In this document: in pieces, positions 1 through 7,985 of the stretch
Numbering within the stretch: position 1 is the first letter of the stretch
How the letters are laid out: each line of letters starts with the position of its first letter
NCBI GenBank assembly: GCA_016936555.1
Contig: JAFGXR010000004.1
Span: 24,888 to 88,887 of the forward strand
Source: Spirochaetales bacterium
GTDB lineage: Bacteria > Spirochaetota > Spirochaetia > DSM-2461
Reading direction: 5' to 3'
DNA: 64,000 nucleotides
Position numbers and translations under genes: made by a program
The notes under the pieces: model-generated
Told to the model about the DNA's origin: nothing
Database searches by the model: none
Seen by the model: the letters and a program-made list of their open reading frames with translations, nothing else

Positions 1-1434
1 TACGAAGCGTATTTTGACAGGAATATTATAAATCTCGATACAAATAATTGGGAGGAGCGGCTGGAAAGCACATTCTTCGGCACCACGGCCCATGAGTTCC
101 AGCACCTGATCCACGACGATAACGATCCCGCCGAGGAGACCTGGCTGAACGAAGGGATGTCCGACTTCGCAGAATATCTCTGCGGTTACGGCCATCCGGA
201 AGGACACGTCAACTTCTTCCTGGACCATCCTGAAAACTCGCTTGTCGACTGGGATGACCACTACGATGCGGAAACCGGACCGGAAACTCTTGCGGACTAC
301 GGCCAGGCCTATCTTCTCCAGCTCTATCTCTATGAACAGTTCGGAAGGGATTTCACCCAGACACTTGCGACAAGCCCCGTCACCGGCTTTGAAGGAGTCA
401 ATCAGGCTCTGGCCGATTTCGGTGCGGATATAGACTTCGAAGAAGTATTCAGAAGGTTTTCCGTTGCCGTGGCCATAGACACCGATTCGGTCGGTGACGG
501 CATCTACAATTTCGAAACCATCGATCTGGCCATAAATTTCGAATCGGCTCTCGAATACGATAAAGACGGCGTGCCCGCCTGGGGAGGCGACTATAAAACC
601 TTCAATATACCGACAAATAAAATCCACGACATAAGCTATGACGGCATCGAAGTGTTCCCCACCCCCTGGCAGATCGTCAGCGATCCCATCACAGGTGAAG
701 GTCAGGTCCTGTGGGGCAATGAAGGACATGAAATCGCCAACGGCATGGTTATGACGGCCGATCTGACAGGCGTTTCTACTGCGACTCTATCCTTTGACAA
801 TTACATTCAGATAGAGGAACAATGGGATTTCGGTATCGTTCAGGTTTCCACCGACGGCGGACAGACCTGGGAAAGCCTTGCCAATGATAACACGAGAGAT
901 GATCTTGTCGATGAAGGCTATCCCGCCATTCTGGATAATCTTCCGGGATTTACCGGCTATTATGATGACTGGACAAAAGAAGTATTCGATCTGACGCCCT
1001 ATGCCGGACAGATCATCATGATCAATTTCATGTACATGACCGACTGGGGATACAACGATCCGGGCTGGTTTATCGACAACATCGAAATTCCCGAAATAGG
1101 ATACAGCAACAGCGGCGACAGCCTCGATGAGTTTATGAGCTACGATGCGGCGATAGGCAATCAGGTGAAATACGGCGTTATGCTGATCAATAAACGGAAA
1201 TCCCACGGCAGAGGAAGAAACCGGAATGAGTATCAGGTTTACTCTGTTGAGAGCTTCAGCCTTTCCGAAAAGAACGTGGAAGAACTGAAAGGCATTTTCT
1301 CATCGGGAGAACTTTCGGCAATCGTCTGGTATGCCAGCGAGAACGGTAGCAAGGGCGTCGTGCCCTTTGAATATGATGTTGTAACCAAACGGGAATTCGC
1401 CCAGGCTCATCATCATAAAAACAGAAGAAAATAA
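1..1434 (+). CDS. M6-like secreted zinc metalloprotease, 5' end outside window
   Basis: The reading frame is open from base 1, so the gene begins upstream; the first internal ATG at 157 is not the real start. The visible part is 477 codons. HEFQH at visible residues 31-35 followed by NEGMSD (Glu at 51) is the HExxH...E zinc site of zincins, and the spacing suits immune-inhibitor-A (M6)-like peptidases. The C-terminal part contains a beta-rich module with GWFIDNIEI, as in the jelly-roll domains that follow M6 catalytic domains. Probably secreted or surface-exposed, but the signal peptide is not visible. The last ~90 residues are basic and unassigned. The zinc site is seen; the family is inferred. 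Confidence 0.75.
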   Translation, partial: YEAYFDRNIINLDTNNWEERLESTFFGTTAHEFQHLIHDDNDPAEETWLNEGMSDFAEYLCGYGHPEGHVNFFLDHPENSLVDWDDHYDAETGPETLADYGQAYLLQLYLYEQFGRDFTQTLATSPVTGFEGVNQALADFGADIDFEEVFRRFSVAVAIDTDSVGDGIYNFETIDLAINFESALEYDKDGVPAWGGDYKTFNIPTNKIHDISYDGIEVFPTPWQIVSDPITGEGQVLWGNEGHEIANGMVMTADLTGVSTATLSFDNYIQIEEQWDFGIVQVSTDGGQTWESLANDNTRDDLVDEGYPAILDNLPGFTGYYDDWTKEVFDLTPYAGQIIMINFMYMTDWGYNDPGWFIDNIEIPEIGYSNSGDSLDEFMSYDAAIGNQVKYGVMLINKRKSHGRGRNRNEYQVYSVESFSLSEKNVEELKGIFSSGELSAIVWYASENGSKGVVPFEYDVVTKREFAQAHHHKNRRK

Positions 1435-1452
1435 TTGAAACATTAACGGGGC

Positions 1453-1569
1453 GAGGGGCATTGTTTCGAAAGTTGATTTTACTTCCCGGCGCCCCTCACC
1501 CGGGGGGCTATTGCAAAAGTCCATCTTCAGACCCCTGACCAGCTCAGCAACCAGACAGGGAGGACTTTT
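1453..1569. repeat. Structured intergenic element with nested inverted repeats
   Basis: The 215-base gap between the protease gene and dinB holds several inverted repeats. GAGGGGC (1453-1459) pairs with GCCCCTC (1491-1497). AAAAGTCC (1515-1522) pairs with GGACTTTT (1562-1569), and inside that pair CCCTG (1533-1537) can pair with CAGGG (1556-1560). No T-tract follows, so a simple terminator is unlikely. The sequence GCTATTGCAAAAGTCC resembles termini of some IS families, so a decayed IS end or small non-autonomous element is possible; an unrecognised structured RNA is another option. Confidence 0.4.
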
Positions 1570-1607
1570 CAGAGTTAAAACTCCCTATTTCACATCCTAA
1601 TTAAACC

Positions 1608-1636
1608 TTGTCAAATCAGCTTAATATTTGTATAGT
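1608..1636 (+). promoter_or_regulatory. Sigma-70-type promoter for dinB
   Basis: TTGTCA (1608-1613), a 17-base spacer and TATAGT (1631-1636). Transcription would begin near 1643, only about 7 bases before the dinB ATG at 1650, and no Shine-Dalgarno sequence precedes that ATG, so the mRNA may be effectively leaderless. No obvious LexA operator was recognised. Confidence 0.7.
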
Positions 1637-1649
1637 ATAGCAACAGATT

Positions 1650-2747
1650 ATGAAAAAGATCATTCATATAGATATGGACGCCTTCTTCGCCTCGGTGGAA
1701 CAGAGGAACCACCCCGAATACAGGGGAAAACCGGTCGTTGTCGGAGGAAGACCCGACAGCAGAGGTGTTGTTTCAACCTGTTCCTACGAAGCCAGAGTAT
1801 TTGGAATTCATTCGGCCATGCCCTCCGCTCAGGCTTACAAGCTCTGCCCTCACGCCATATTCGTCTGCGATCACAATTTCTCCGATTACAAGGAAGTCAG
1901 TCGGCAGGTAAGGGAAATTTTCCACGAATACACCGACCTGGTTGAACCTCTATCCCTCGACGAGGCGTATCTCGACGTCACAGAAAATAAAGCGGGCAAT
2001 CCTTCGGCAACCCTCATCGCCGAGGAAATCCGCGCTAAAATCAAAGAGAGGACTGAATTAACAGCATCGGCCGGCGTGTCCTACAATAAGTTCATAGCCA
2101 AAGTGGCTTCGGACTTTCACAAACCCGACGGGATCACTGTCGTTACCCCCGGCGAAGCTATCGATTTCATTTCAAAGCTCCCCATACGGAAATTCTGGGG
2201 GGTCGGAAAGGTGACGGAAAAGAGGATGAAGGACCTGGGGATAGAGACCGGTGCGGATCTCCAGAAATTCGAGCTCTACGAACTGATCGAGCTTTTCGGA
2301 AAGTCCGGCCCCTATTTTTACAACGCCGCCCGTGGAATCGACAACAGAGAAGTCGAAGCCGGACACATAAGGAAATCCATTGGAAGGGAGACTACGCTCA
2401 AACGGGACATTACTGACATGGAGGAGATTTACCGGATCCTCAAGGAAATCGCCGACGATATAGAGCAGACCATGATACGCCACAAAGCCAAGGCCCAGAC
2501 GGCGACGCTTAAAGTGAAATATCACGATTTTCAAAGCGTCACCAGATCGGTTACTTCCGATCAGCTTTTCCATAACTCATCTGAAATCATGAACCGGATC
2601 TGGTCTCTGGTCTCCAAAACAGACGCGGGGAAAAAGCCCCTCCGTCTGCTCGGAATATCACTATCGGGCTTATCGGGCCGGGATTTCGGAGAATACGATC
2701 CGCAGCTCCATCTCCCCTTTGAGGAAGGTCTGGACAGGGGATTTTAA
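1650..2747 (+). CDS. dinB: DNA polymerase IV (Y-family translesion polymerase)
   Basis: Translesion DNA polymerase, 365 aa, usual length. The N-terminus MKKIIHIDMDAFFASVEQ carries the first metal-binding aspartate (D8), and PLSLDEAYLDV supplies the catalytic D104/E105. VVGGRPDSRGVVSTCSYEAR is the finger/nucleotide-binding part. The C-terminus QLHLPF fits the beta-clamp binding motif of Pol IV. The family start is conserved, which supports ATG at 1650 despite the absent Shine-Dalgarno. Monocistronic, with its own promoter just upstream. Confidence 0.96.
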   Translation: MKKIIHIDMDAFFASVEQRNHPEYRGKPVVVGGRPDSRGVVSTCSYEARVFGIHSAMPSAQAYKLCPHAIFVCDHNFSDYKEVSRQVREIFHEYTDLVEPLSLDEAYLDVTENKAGNPSATLIAEEIRAKIKERTELTASAGVSYNKFIAKVASDFHKPDGITVVTPGEAIDFISKLPIRKFWGVGKVTEKRMKDLGIETGADLQKFELYELIELFGKSGPYFYNAARGIDNREVEAGHIRKSIGRETTLKRDITDMEEIYRILKEIADDIEQTMIRHKAKAQTATLKVKYHDFQSVTRSVTSDQLFHNSSEIMNRIWSLVSKTDAGKKPLRLLGISLSGLSGRDFGEYDPQLHLPFEEGLDRGF

Positions 2748-2917
2748 GTTATCCCGTTTTTTTAAGATATCCCAACCGGATTCTGAAACTGTAGATCGAC
2801 GAAGTATTCAATTTATACACCTCTCCTGATTCAATACTGAGCCTGCTTCGGATCATCAGCCGGGATCGGCACTTGAAATATGAAAGGCATGGAAGCATAA
2901 TGATGGCGAGGTAGCAT

Positions 2918-3994
2918 ATGAATCATAAGGATATTCACAAGTCTCTTGCCCGTTTCTCCCGAAAAGCCGGCGCGCCTCCGGGACTGCTGGAACAGACCGA
3001 TAAGGAAACAGGCTATGCGGAAATAGAAGTTTTTCTCTATGACGATGCCGCTTTGGAGGAACGTCTCCTGAAAAGAGAGGAGCTGAAGGATTTCCAATAC
3101 CCGGAAAACGGGGTGTGCTGGATCAATGTCACAGGAACTGATGATTCGGAGATTCTGGCCGTTCTGGGCGAAAAGTACGGTTTGAGCAAACTATCGCTGG
3201 AAGACATACAGAATACGGGGCACAGACCCAAAATAGACGATTTCGACCGCTATCTCCATACCATTCTGAAAATGCTCACATGGAATGACGAAACCCGCTC
3301 GCTCCAGATCGAACAGGTCAGTATAATTTATACGGGCAATACGATCATCTCCATACAGGAACGGAAAGGCGATGTCTTTGAAAACATCAGGAACAGAATC
3401 AGAACTCATAAAGGGAAAATCAGGAGTAAGAACGCTGATTATCTGCTCTATGTTCTTTTCGATTCGATCGTGGACAATTACTTCCTGATGGTGGACGAAA
3501 TCAGGGAAGAGCAGGAAAATCTCGAAGAGAAAACCATTGAAAGCCGGAACAAAAAGATATTCGACCGGATTCTCGTACTGAAAAAGGAACAGATCCTCCT
3601 CAGGAAATCCGTATGGCCGCTGAGGGAAATTCTCTTTTCTCTGCAGAAAGGCGAGTTCGAACAGATATCCGCCAACTCCCGGAAATACTTCCGCGATGTC
3701 TACGACCATCTTCTGCTGATAATCGACATAACCGATCAGCTCAAAGATGTTCTGACCGGGTTTCAGGAGTCGCTTATCTCTTCTATAAGTTATGAAACGA
3801 ACAGCGTCATGAAGGTTCTGACTATAATCGCCACGATCTTCATACCGCTGACATTTATAGCCGGTATTTACGGCATGAATTTTGTGAACATGCCGGAGCT
3901 GGCCTGGCCTTTCGGGTATTTTATGGTTCTCGGCTTAATGCTGATCCTGGGACTGGCCATGGTGTGGTTCTTCAGAAGAAGAAAGTGGCTTTGA
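2918..3994 (+). CDS. corA: CorA-family magnesium/cobalt transporter
   Basis: Divalent cation channel of the inner membrane, 358 aa. It has a long cytoplasmic N-terminal domain and two C-terminal membrane helices; the family signature YGMNF lies at about residues 318-322 between the helices, followed by the last helix and a basic RRRKWL end. GAGGT about 7 bases upstream of ATG 2918 supports the start. Its last 60 bases overlap the 3' end of the convergent mscS gene. The substrate could be Mg2+, Co2+ or Zn2+; sequence alone does not decide. Confidence 0.93.
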   Translation: MNHKDIHKSLARFSRKAGAPPGLLEQTDKETGYAEIEVFLYDDAALEERLLKREELKDFQYPENGVCWINVTGTDDSEILAVLGEKYGLSKLSLEDIQNTGHRPKIDDFDRYLHTILKMLTWNDETRSLQIEQVSIIYTGNTIISIQERKGDVFENIRNRIRTHKGKIRSKNADYLLYVLFDSIVDNYFLMVDEIREEQENLEEKTIESRNKKIFDRILVLKKEQILLRKSVWPLREILFSLQKGEFEQISANSRKYFRDVYDHLLLIIDITDQLKDVLTGFQESLISSISYETNSVMKVLTIIATIFIPLTFIAGIYGMNFVNMPELAWPFGYFMVLGLMLILGLAMVWFFRRRKWL

Positions 3995-4798
3995 TCTTTC
4001 ATCGCCGTAGTAAAGCGTGAGATGGGGAAAGGGAATGGTAATCCCCGCTTCATCGAATTTCCTTTTAATGTCTATGGCCATGGTGTTTTTCACCTCTGCG
4101 TAATTGCTCTTCTCAAACCAGACACCCAGAAGCAGATGGATTCCCGAATCGCCGAAATCCTTGACTAGGATAAGCGGCTTCGGCTCATCGAGACAGAGGG
4201 TGTTTTCTTCCGAAGCCTTTTTCAGAATGTCCATGGCCGTTTTAATATCATCTTTATAGGAAATGGTAATGTTAAAATCCTGCCTTCTTATGGGGAAACG
4301 GGTGATATTGGTCATCTCCGCGCTGATCAGGGTTTCGTTGGGTATACGGATCAGGAGATTGTCGAAAGTTTTCAGCATAATGGCCAGAGTTTCAATGGAA
4401 TGGACCACCCCTGTTTTATCCCCTATGCGGATGAGATCGCCTATTTCAAAGCTCTTTTCCGCCACGAGGAACAAACCGCTTATAATATTGCCCAGGCTTT
4501 TCTGGGATGCGACGCCGAGAGCCAGACCGAGGATTCCCGCCGCGCCGAGAAGGGCTGTCAATTCGATTCCCAGTTCCGACAGGACGATCAGGGAGACGAC
4601 GATAAATCCGGTCCAGTTGATAAATTTGGCCAGCAGCATGCGGGACTGGGGATTGAGACTCTTTTCAAAGATTTTCCTGATAACGAAACGGAGAATACGG
4701 ATCAGGAGAAACCCCACCACGATGATAATCAAGACTCTCAGAATCTGAGCCGGGTCGATATTCCGAAGTATTTTTTCAAAATCCATTTTTTCAAACAC
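3935..4798 (-). CDS. mscS: Small-conductance mechanosensitive channel, MscS family
   Basis: Osmotic release channel of the inner membrane, 287 aa. An N-terminal helix (LRVLIIIVVGFLLIRILRFVI) is followed by the Gly/Ala-rich pore helix with LLGAAGILGLALGVASQKSLGNIISGLFL, diagnostic of MscS, then the soluble beta and alpha/beta domains. The start is GTG at 4798, preceded by AAGGAGT with good spacing. The last ~20 residues (hydrophilic, Ser/His/Gln-rich) are encoded antisense to corA and probably arose by stop-codon drift. It follows the DUF432-like gene by 10 bases, so the two are likely cotranscribed. Confidence 0.94.
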   Translation of the reverse strand: MFEKMDFEKILRNIDPAQILRVLIIIVVGFLLIRILRFVIRKIFEKSLNPQSRMLLAKFINWTGFIVVSLIVLSELGIELTALLGAAGILGLALGVASQKSLGNIISGLFLVAEKSFEIGDLIRIGDKTGVVHSIETLAIMLKTFDNLLIRIPNETLISAEMTNITRFPIRRQDFNITISYKDDIKTAMDILKKASEENTLCLDEPKPLILVKDFGDSGIHLLLGVWFEKSNYAEVKNTMAIDIKRKFDEAGITIPFPHLTLYYGDERSKPLSSSEEPHHGQSQDQH

Positions 4799-4808
4799 GG
4801 CGGACTCC

Positions 4809-5558
4809 TTATCCGTTGTAGATATTTTTGAAGAAGTAAAAGCTTTTTGTCAGCAATCTCGCTTCATCGGTCTGTCTGGGCGAAGCAACCTGCTTCAAAG
4901 GTCCGTCCAGATCGGGCGGGCTTTTATAGAAAGAAACCTGGCTGATCTGATCCTGCCCCCGGAATGAGATTCTCGTGCCGTTGGAATAAAGTCTTTTCTT
5001 TCCCTGATAAATCGAGAGGTAGGGAACACGGAGAAGCATTCTGTCGAGAGAAAGAATCTGACTGGATCGATTGGAAATATGCATGGGGCAGTAGATCGAT
5101 GTTTCATTTAACATATAATTCTCCGGGGATGTATGGAGCGGACTTTCAAGACAGTAGGAGACCTCCCCGTTCCAGGGATCGCCGAACCAGCTTCTGGACA
5201 AATTGCGGACGGGCACTTCCCTCAGGCCGTAGAGTTCCTTGCCTTTTACCGTGCCGATGGAAAAAACCAGCGGAACTTCCACAAAACAGTGAAAAGTCAG
5301 ACCGGGAAGTACCGAGAGAGGCATCTCCGGCTTTATGACGAGAGGAAGATCGGGAAGAGCCGGTTCAAGGACGATCGGCGCATCTTTCCCGGCAATAAAA
5401 CGGGAAATGACTTCACCGTCCCCTTCAGCTCCGGACTCGATCAGAATTTCCTCGTGATCCCTTTTGATCAGCAGTATTAAGTCACCATCGGAGTAGAGCG
5501 CTATCTCTCCCCCGGAAAGATCCTGATTCCCCCATTTCCACTTCATATTCATCTCCAT
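4809..5558 (-). CDS. DUF432-like protein cotranscribed with mscS
   Basis: Protein of up to 249 aa without signal peptide or membrane helix, rich in beta-strands. From memory the sequence and its position next to an MscS gene fit DUF432, a family often linked to mechanosensitive channels; this is not verified. Three in-frame ATGs lie at the start (5558, 5552, 5546); GGAG stands 6 bases before the third, which may be the real start. A regulatory or partner role for the channel is inferred from context only. Confidence 0.6.
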   Translation of the reverse strand: MEMNMKWKWGNQDLSGGEIALYSDGDLILLIKRDHEEILIESGAEGDGEVISRFIAGKDAPIVLEPALPDLPLVIKPEMPLSVLPGLTFHCFVEVPLVFSIGTVKGKELYGLREVPVRNLSRSWFGDPWNGEVSYCLESPLHTSPENYMLNETSIYCPMHISNRSSQILSLDRMLLRVPYLSIYQGKKRLYSNGTRISFRGQDQISQVSFYKSPPDLDGPLKQVASPRQTDEARLLTKSFYFFKNIYNG

Positions 5559-5606
5559 CTGCCATTAAATATATATGATGAAAAAAACGTGCGCAACGAA
5601 AGACCA

Positions 5607-6056
5607 TCATCTTCCGCGGACATGGAATGTGCCGGTAAACCGGGCCCAAGGCTCAATTCCCCCACTTTCGCGGACAAGGACCGTAACGGCCAGTCGTGCC
5701 TTGCCCGCACTTTTCAAACGGTCTGAGAAGGTTGAGATTTCCGGTCCGTCGGGTTTGAGTGCTTCCGCCGTAAATGCTTTTCGAAGGGGACAGAGATACT
5801 CCAGGTCCTGCCTGCTGATGACAATAGAGGCGCACGGATCGATCCTTTCCGCTATCTCCCGGACCAGCAGCCATCCGGCGAGAACGGAAATGACGCTGAT
5901 GCTTCCCCCGAAAACCGAACCATGTTGATTGCGGTTCTCTTTGAAATGCCCCCGGACAAGAACCCGGTCATCTGATGATTCTTCGATCACAAAGCCCGCT
6001 TTTCCAACCAGGGGAATATTATCGTGAATATATTTCTGCAGTTCATCCAGCTTCAT
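5607..6056 (-). CDS. Hotdog-fold thioesterase, YiiD C-terminal-like
   Basis: 149 aa, cytoplasmic. The motif NQHGSVFGGSISVISVLAGW (residues ~43-62) is typical of the YiiD_C-type thioesterase domain of the hotdog superfamily, presumably hydrolysing an acyl-CoA or acyl-ACP thioester; the substrate cannot be told. GGAG about 8 bases before ATG 6056 supports the start. It overlaps the end of the upstream YkgJ-type gene by 14 bases, suggesting translational coupling. Confidence 0.75.
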   Translation of the reverse strand: MKLDELQKYIHDNIPLVGKAGFVIEESSDDRVLVRGHFKENRNQHGSVFGGSISVISVLAGWLLVREIAERIDPCASIVISRQDLEYLCPLRKAFTAEALKPDGPEISTFSDRLKSAGKARLAVTVLVRESGGIEPWARFTGTFHVRGR

Positions 6057-6654
6057 ATTTATTCTCCAGAGCCTTCAGAAGGGATTCAAAAGTTTCTGTA
6101 CAATCCAACCGGTACAGCTCTTCATAAACTTCTTTCGGCATTCCGGACATCTTCTCCAGAATCGCAAAAAAACGCAGTTCAAAATCGAGCTCAGGCTGCA
6201 GCTCCTTTTTAAGTTCGGAAAGACGGTTCTCTTCACAGACCTTCATGCCCGGACAATGTTCCGTCGGAGGGGTTAAAACAAATATTTCCCTTCCCGCCTC
6301 CAGATCGGCGATTCTCCCGACAGGAGCCATTTTACAGACAAGCGGCTTGTCATAAGGGTGAAGGGAACAGAATCCCCGGAGCACCCCGTCATCTCCCAGA
6401 TCGTTTATCAACCAGGGGCAAAAGGAAAAGGGCTTTGTTTTAAAATTGATCACGGGAATCCAGGCTCCGTTCTGCCCCTGCTCCAGTCTGATCAGTTTTT
6501 TACTGAAGAGTTCCCCAGTCGAAGAATACCCCGATCTTAGAGCCATTTTATAGAGATCGTATAGATTGATATGTATTTCCATATCTCCGGAGCAGCAGTC
6601 GCCGCAGCAAGTGCATCCGAAACAGTACTGTTCGTCTATTGGTTTCTCTGTCAT
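6043..6654 (-). CDS. YkgJ-family cysteine-cluster protein
   Basis: 203 aa. The N-terminal CFGCTCCGDCCSGDM, a central CPWL...GFCSLHPYDKPLVCK and a later HCPG fit the YkgJ/UPF0153 family, thought to bind a metal or Fe-S centre; function is unknown. The C-terminal ~60 residues are helical and charged. First gene of a two-gene operon with the thioesterase. A second YkgJ-like gene lies at 37130. The Shine-Dalgarno before ATG 6654 is weak. Confidence 0.8.
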   Translation of the reverse strand: MTEKPIDEQYCFGCTCCGDCCSGDMEIHINLYDLYKMALRSGYSSTGELFSKKLIRLEQGQNGAWIPVINFKTKPFSFCPWLINDLGDDGVLRGFCSLHPYDKPLVCKMAPVGRIADLEAGREIFVLTPPTEHCPGMKVCEENRLSELKKELQPELDFELRFFAILEKMSGMPKEVYEELYRLDCTETFESLLKALENKYEAG

Positions 6655-6747
6655 AAACCCGCCGGATTCTGATTATGAGTGATGAGAGAAAAAAAATCTA
6701 TGCTCTCAGGGTAAAAATGACACAGCGGAAAAAGCCCCGATAAGAAC

Positions 6748-6812
6748 CTATGTTTCAATTTGACATAGCCGGTGAAAAGCTCTTTTCAGCCGATGTGTCA
6801 ATTTTCGACACA
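6748..6812 (+). promoter_or_regulatory. Paired inverted repeats, candidate sigma-54 activator sites
   Basis: Two inverted repeats, each containing TGT-N9-ACA, lie upstream of the sigma-54 promoter: CTATGT-N9-ACATAG (6748-6768) and TGTGTC-N7-GACACA (6794-6812). Their TGT-N9-ACA cores are exactly 45 bases apart. Between them TGAAAAG-CT-CTTTTCA (6773-6788) is a third perfect inverted repeat. The nearer site ends 59 bases before the -24 element, a normal distance for enhancer-binding activators. The regulator is unknown. Confidence 0.65.
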
Positions 6813-6871
6813 ACTCCTTAAGCAGAAGCAAATTAAACCGGCAAAACAGCATTATTTCCCCCTTTCAGATC

Positions 6872-6887
6872 TGGCACGGAAGTTGCA
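6872..6887 (+). promoter_or_regulatory. Sigma-54 (-24/-12) promoter of the hsp20 pair
   Basis: TGGCAC (6872-6877), five bases, TTGCA (6883-6887) matches the TGGCAC-N5-TTGCA consensus of RpoN promoters without mismatch. Transcription should start near 6899, giving a leader of about 28 bases with the GGAGG ribosome site for the first Hsp20 gene. Confidence 0.88.
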
Positions 6888-6926
6888 TATTTATTACTGA
6901 AAACAATTTCAAATGGAGGTGCTGTT

Positions 6927-7385
6927 ATGGCAATTGTAAAATGGAAAAACCCGAAACTTTACGATCCCTGGGCTGATCTGAGAAGTCTGCAGAATGAGAT
7001 CAACGATCTATTCAACTACGACCGCATGCCCGGCTCAACCGGACTGTTCGACCGCAGTGTGACTCCTGCAATTGATTTTGTTGAAGGAGAAAACGACTAC
7101 ACTGTCAAATGCGAACTTCCCGGACTGGAACAGAAAGACATCGATGTGTCCATCGCTTCAAATGTCCTGACCATCAAAGGATCGAAAGAGGACAACAGGG
7201 AAGAGACGAAGGGTAAATACTACAAGAAGGAAATCTGGAGCGGAAGCTTTCAGAGAACCATATCGCTCCCGGCTACTGTCGATTCCGAAAAAATCTCGGC
7301 TCAGCTGAAAGACGGACTTCTGACCATCACTCTTCCCCGGAAAGAGGAAACGAAACCGAAACAGATTTCAGTGAGTGTGAAGTAA
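6927..7385 (+). CDS. Small heat shock protein Hsp20 (alpha-crystallin), first copy
   Basis: ATP-independent holdase chaperone, 152 aa. N-terminal arm PWADLRSLQNEINDLFNYD, then the alpha-crystallin domain (VTPAIDFVEGENDYTVKCELPGL... to ...LKDGLLTITLPR) and a C-terminal tail with KPKQISVSVK. Strong GGAGGT ribosome site before ATG 6927. Followed after 10 bases by a second Hsp20 gene; both are served by the sigma-54 promoter, so expression depends on RpoN and an unknown activator. Confidence 0.95.
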   Translation: MAIVKWKNPKLYDPWADLRSLQNEINDLFNYDRMPGSTGLFDRSVTPAIDFVEGENDYTVKCELPGLEQKDIDVSIASNVLTIKGSKEDNREETKGKYYKKEIWSGSFQRTISLPATVDSEKISAQLKDGLLTITLPRKEETKPKQISVSVK

Positions 7386-7395
7386 GGAGGGTCCT

Positions 7396-7755
7396 ATGGA
7401 AAGGAAGAAAGAGATAGAAAACAAAACAAGGCGATTTCCCGCATCGACGGATATTTATCAGGATGAAGAAGCTGTGGTTCTTACGATGGAAATGCCCGGA
7501 GTGAGCAAGGAGAATCTCCATATAAAAGTGGATAAGGATCTGTTGATCATCCATGGGGAAAGAAAGAGTGAAGAGACTGAGGGACACTATAAAATCAGGG
7601 AAATACGCCACGGGGATTTTTATCAGGAGTACACTCTTGATGATACGATAGACAGAAATAAAATCGAAGCGGCAATTAAAAACGGCCTGGTGACCCTGAA
7701 GCTGGGTGTTAAGGAATCGGAAAAACCGAGAAAAATTACGGTCCATGTGAAATAG
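7396..7755 (+). CDS. Small heat shock protein Hsp20, second shorter copy
   Basis: 119 aa, almost only the alpha-crystallin domain: TDIYQDEEAVVLTMEMPGVS... to ...IKNGLVTLKLGVKE, ending KPRKITVHVK. The N-terminal arm is short and basic, so its oligomers probably differ from those of the first copy; the two may co-assemble (inference). AGGAGG precedes ATG 7396. A strong terminator follows the stop. Confidence 0.94.
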   Translation: MERKKEIENKTRRFPASTDIYQDEEAVVLTMEMPGVSKENLHIKVDKDLLIIHGERKSEETEGHYKIREIRHGDFYQEYTLDDTIDRNKIEAAIKNGLVTLKLGVKESEKPRKITVHVK

Positions 7756-7771
7756 GGAGGAACTCCGGGCT

Positions 7772-7812
7772 CAAACAGGGGCGGTTAAAGCCCCTGTTTG
7801 TTATTTCTTTTA
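7772..7812 (+). terminator. Rho-independent terminator after the hsp20 pair
   Basis: CAAACAGGGGC (7772-7782) and GCCCCTGTTTG (7790-7800) form a perfect 11-bp stem with a 7-base loop, followed by a T-rich tract (TTATTTCTTTTATTTTTT). Confidence 0.92.
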
Positions 7813-7848
7813 TTTTTTAGAAAAAATTTGTTATCAGAGCCGGGGTAA

Positions 7849-7917
7849 GCTGTTTTATTAGTAAAGGCGGCGAAAAGTACAGCCGCCGGGACAATTGTCA
7901 AAAAACAGCCTAATAAA
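7849..7917 (+). promoter_or_regulatory. Structured region upstream of htrA
   Basis: GCTGTTTT (7849-7856) can pair with AAAACAGC (7902-7909), and the overlapping TTTATTAG (7854-7861) with CTAATAAA (7910-7917), so two alternative folds compete. Inside are GGCGGC (7866-7871)/GCCGCC (7882-7887) and the 10-bp palindrome GACAATTGTC (7890-7899). A TTGTCA at 7895 with TTATTG 17 bases on is a weak promoter candidate. It may be an operator cluster or an mRNA switch for the protease; nothing decides between these. Confidence 0.4.
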
Positions 7918-7985
7918 TTATTGGCTCACAATGAATTACACGATGGGTAATTTACGCCCGGAACGAATTCACAGGAGGTAATGTT

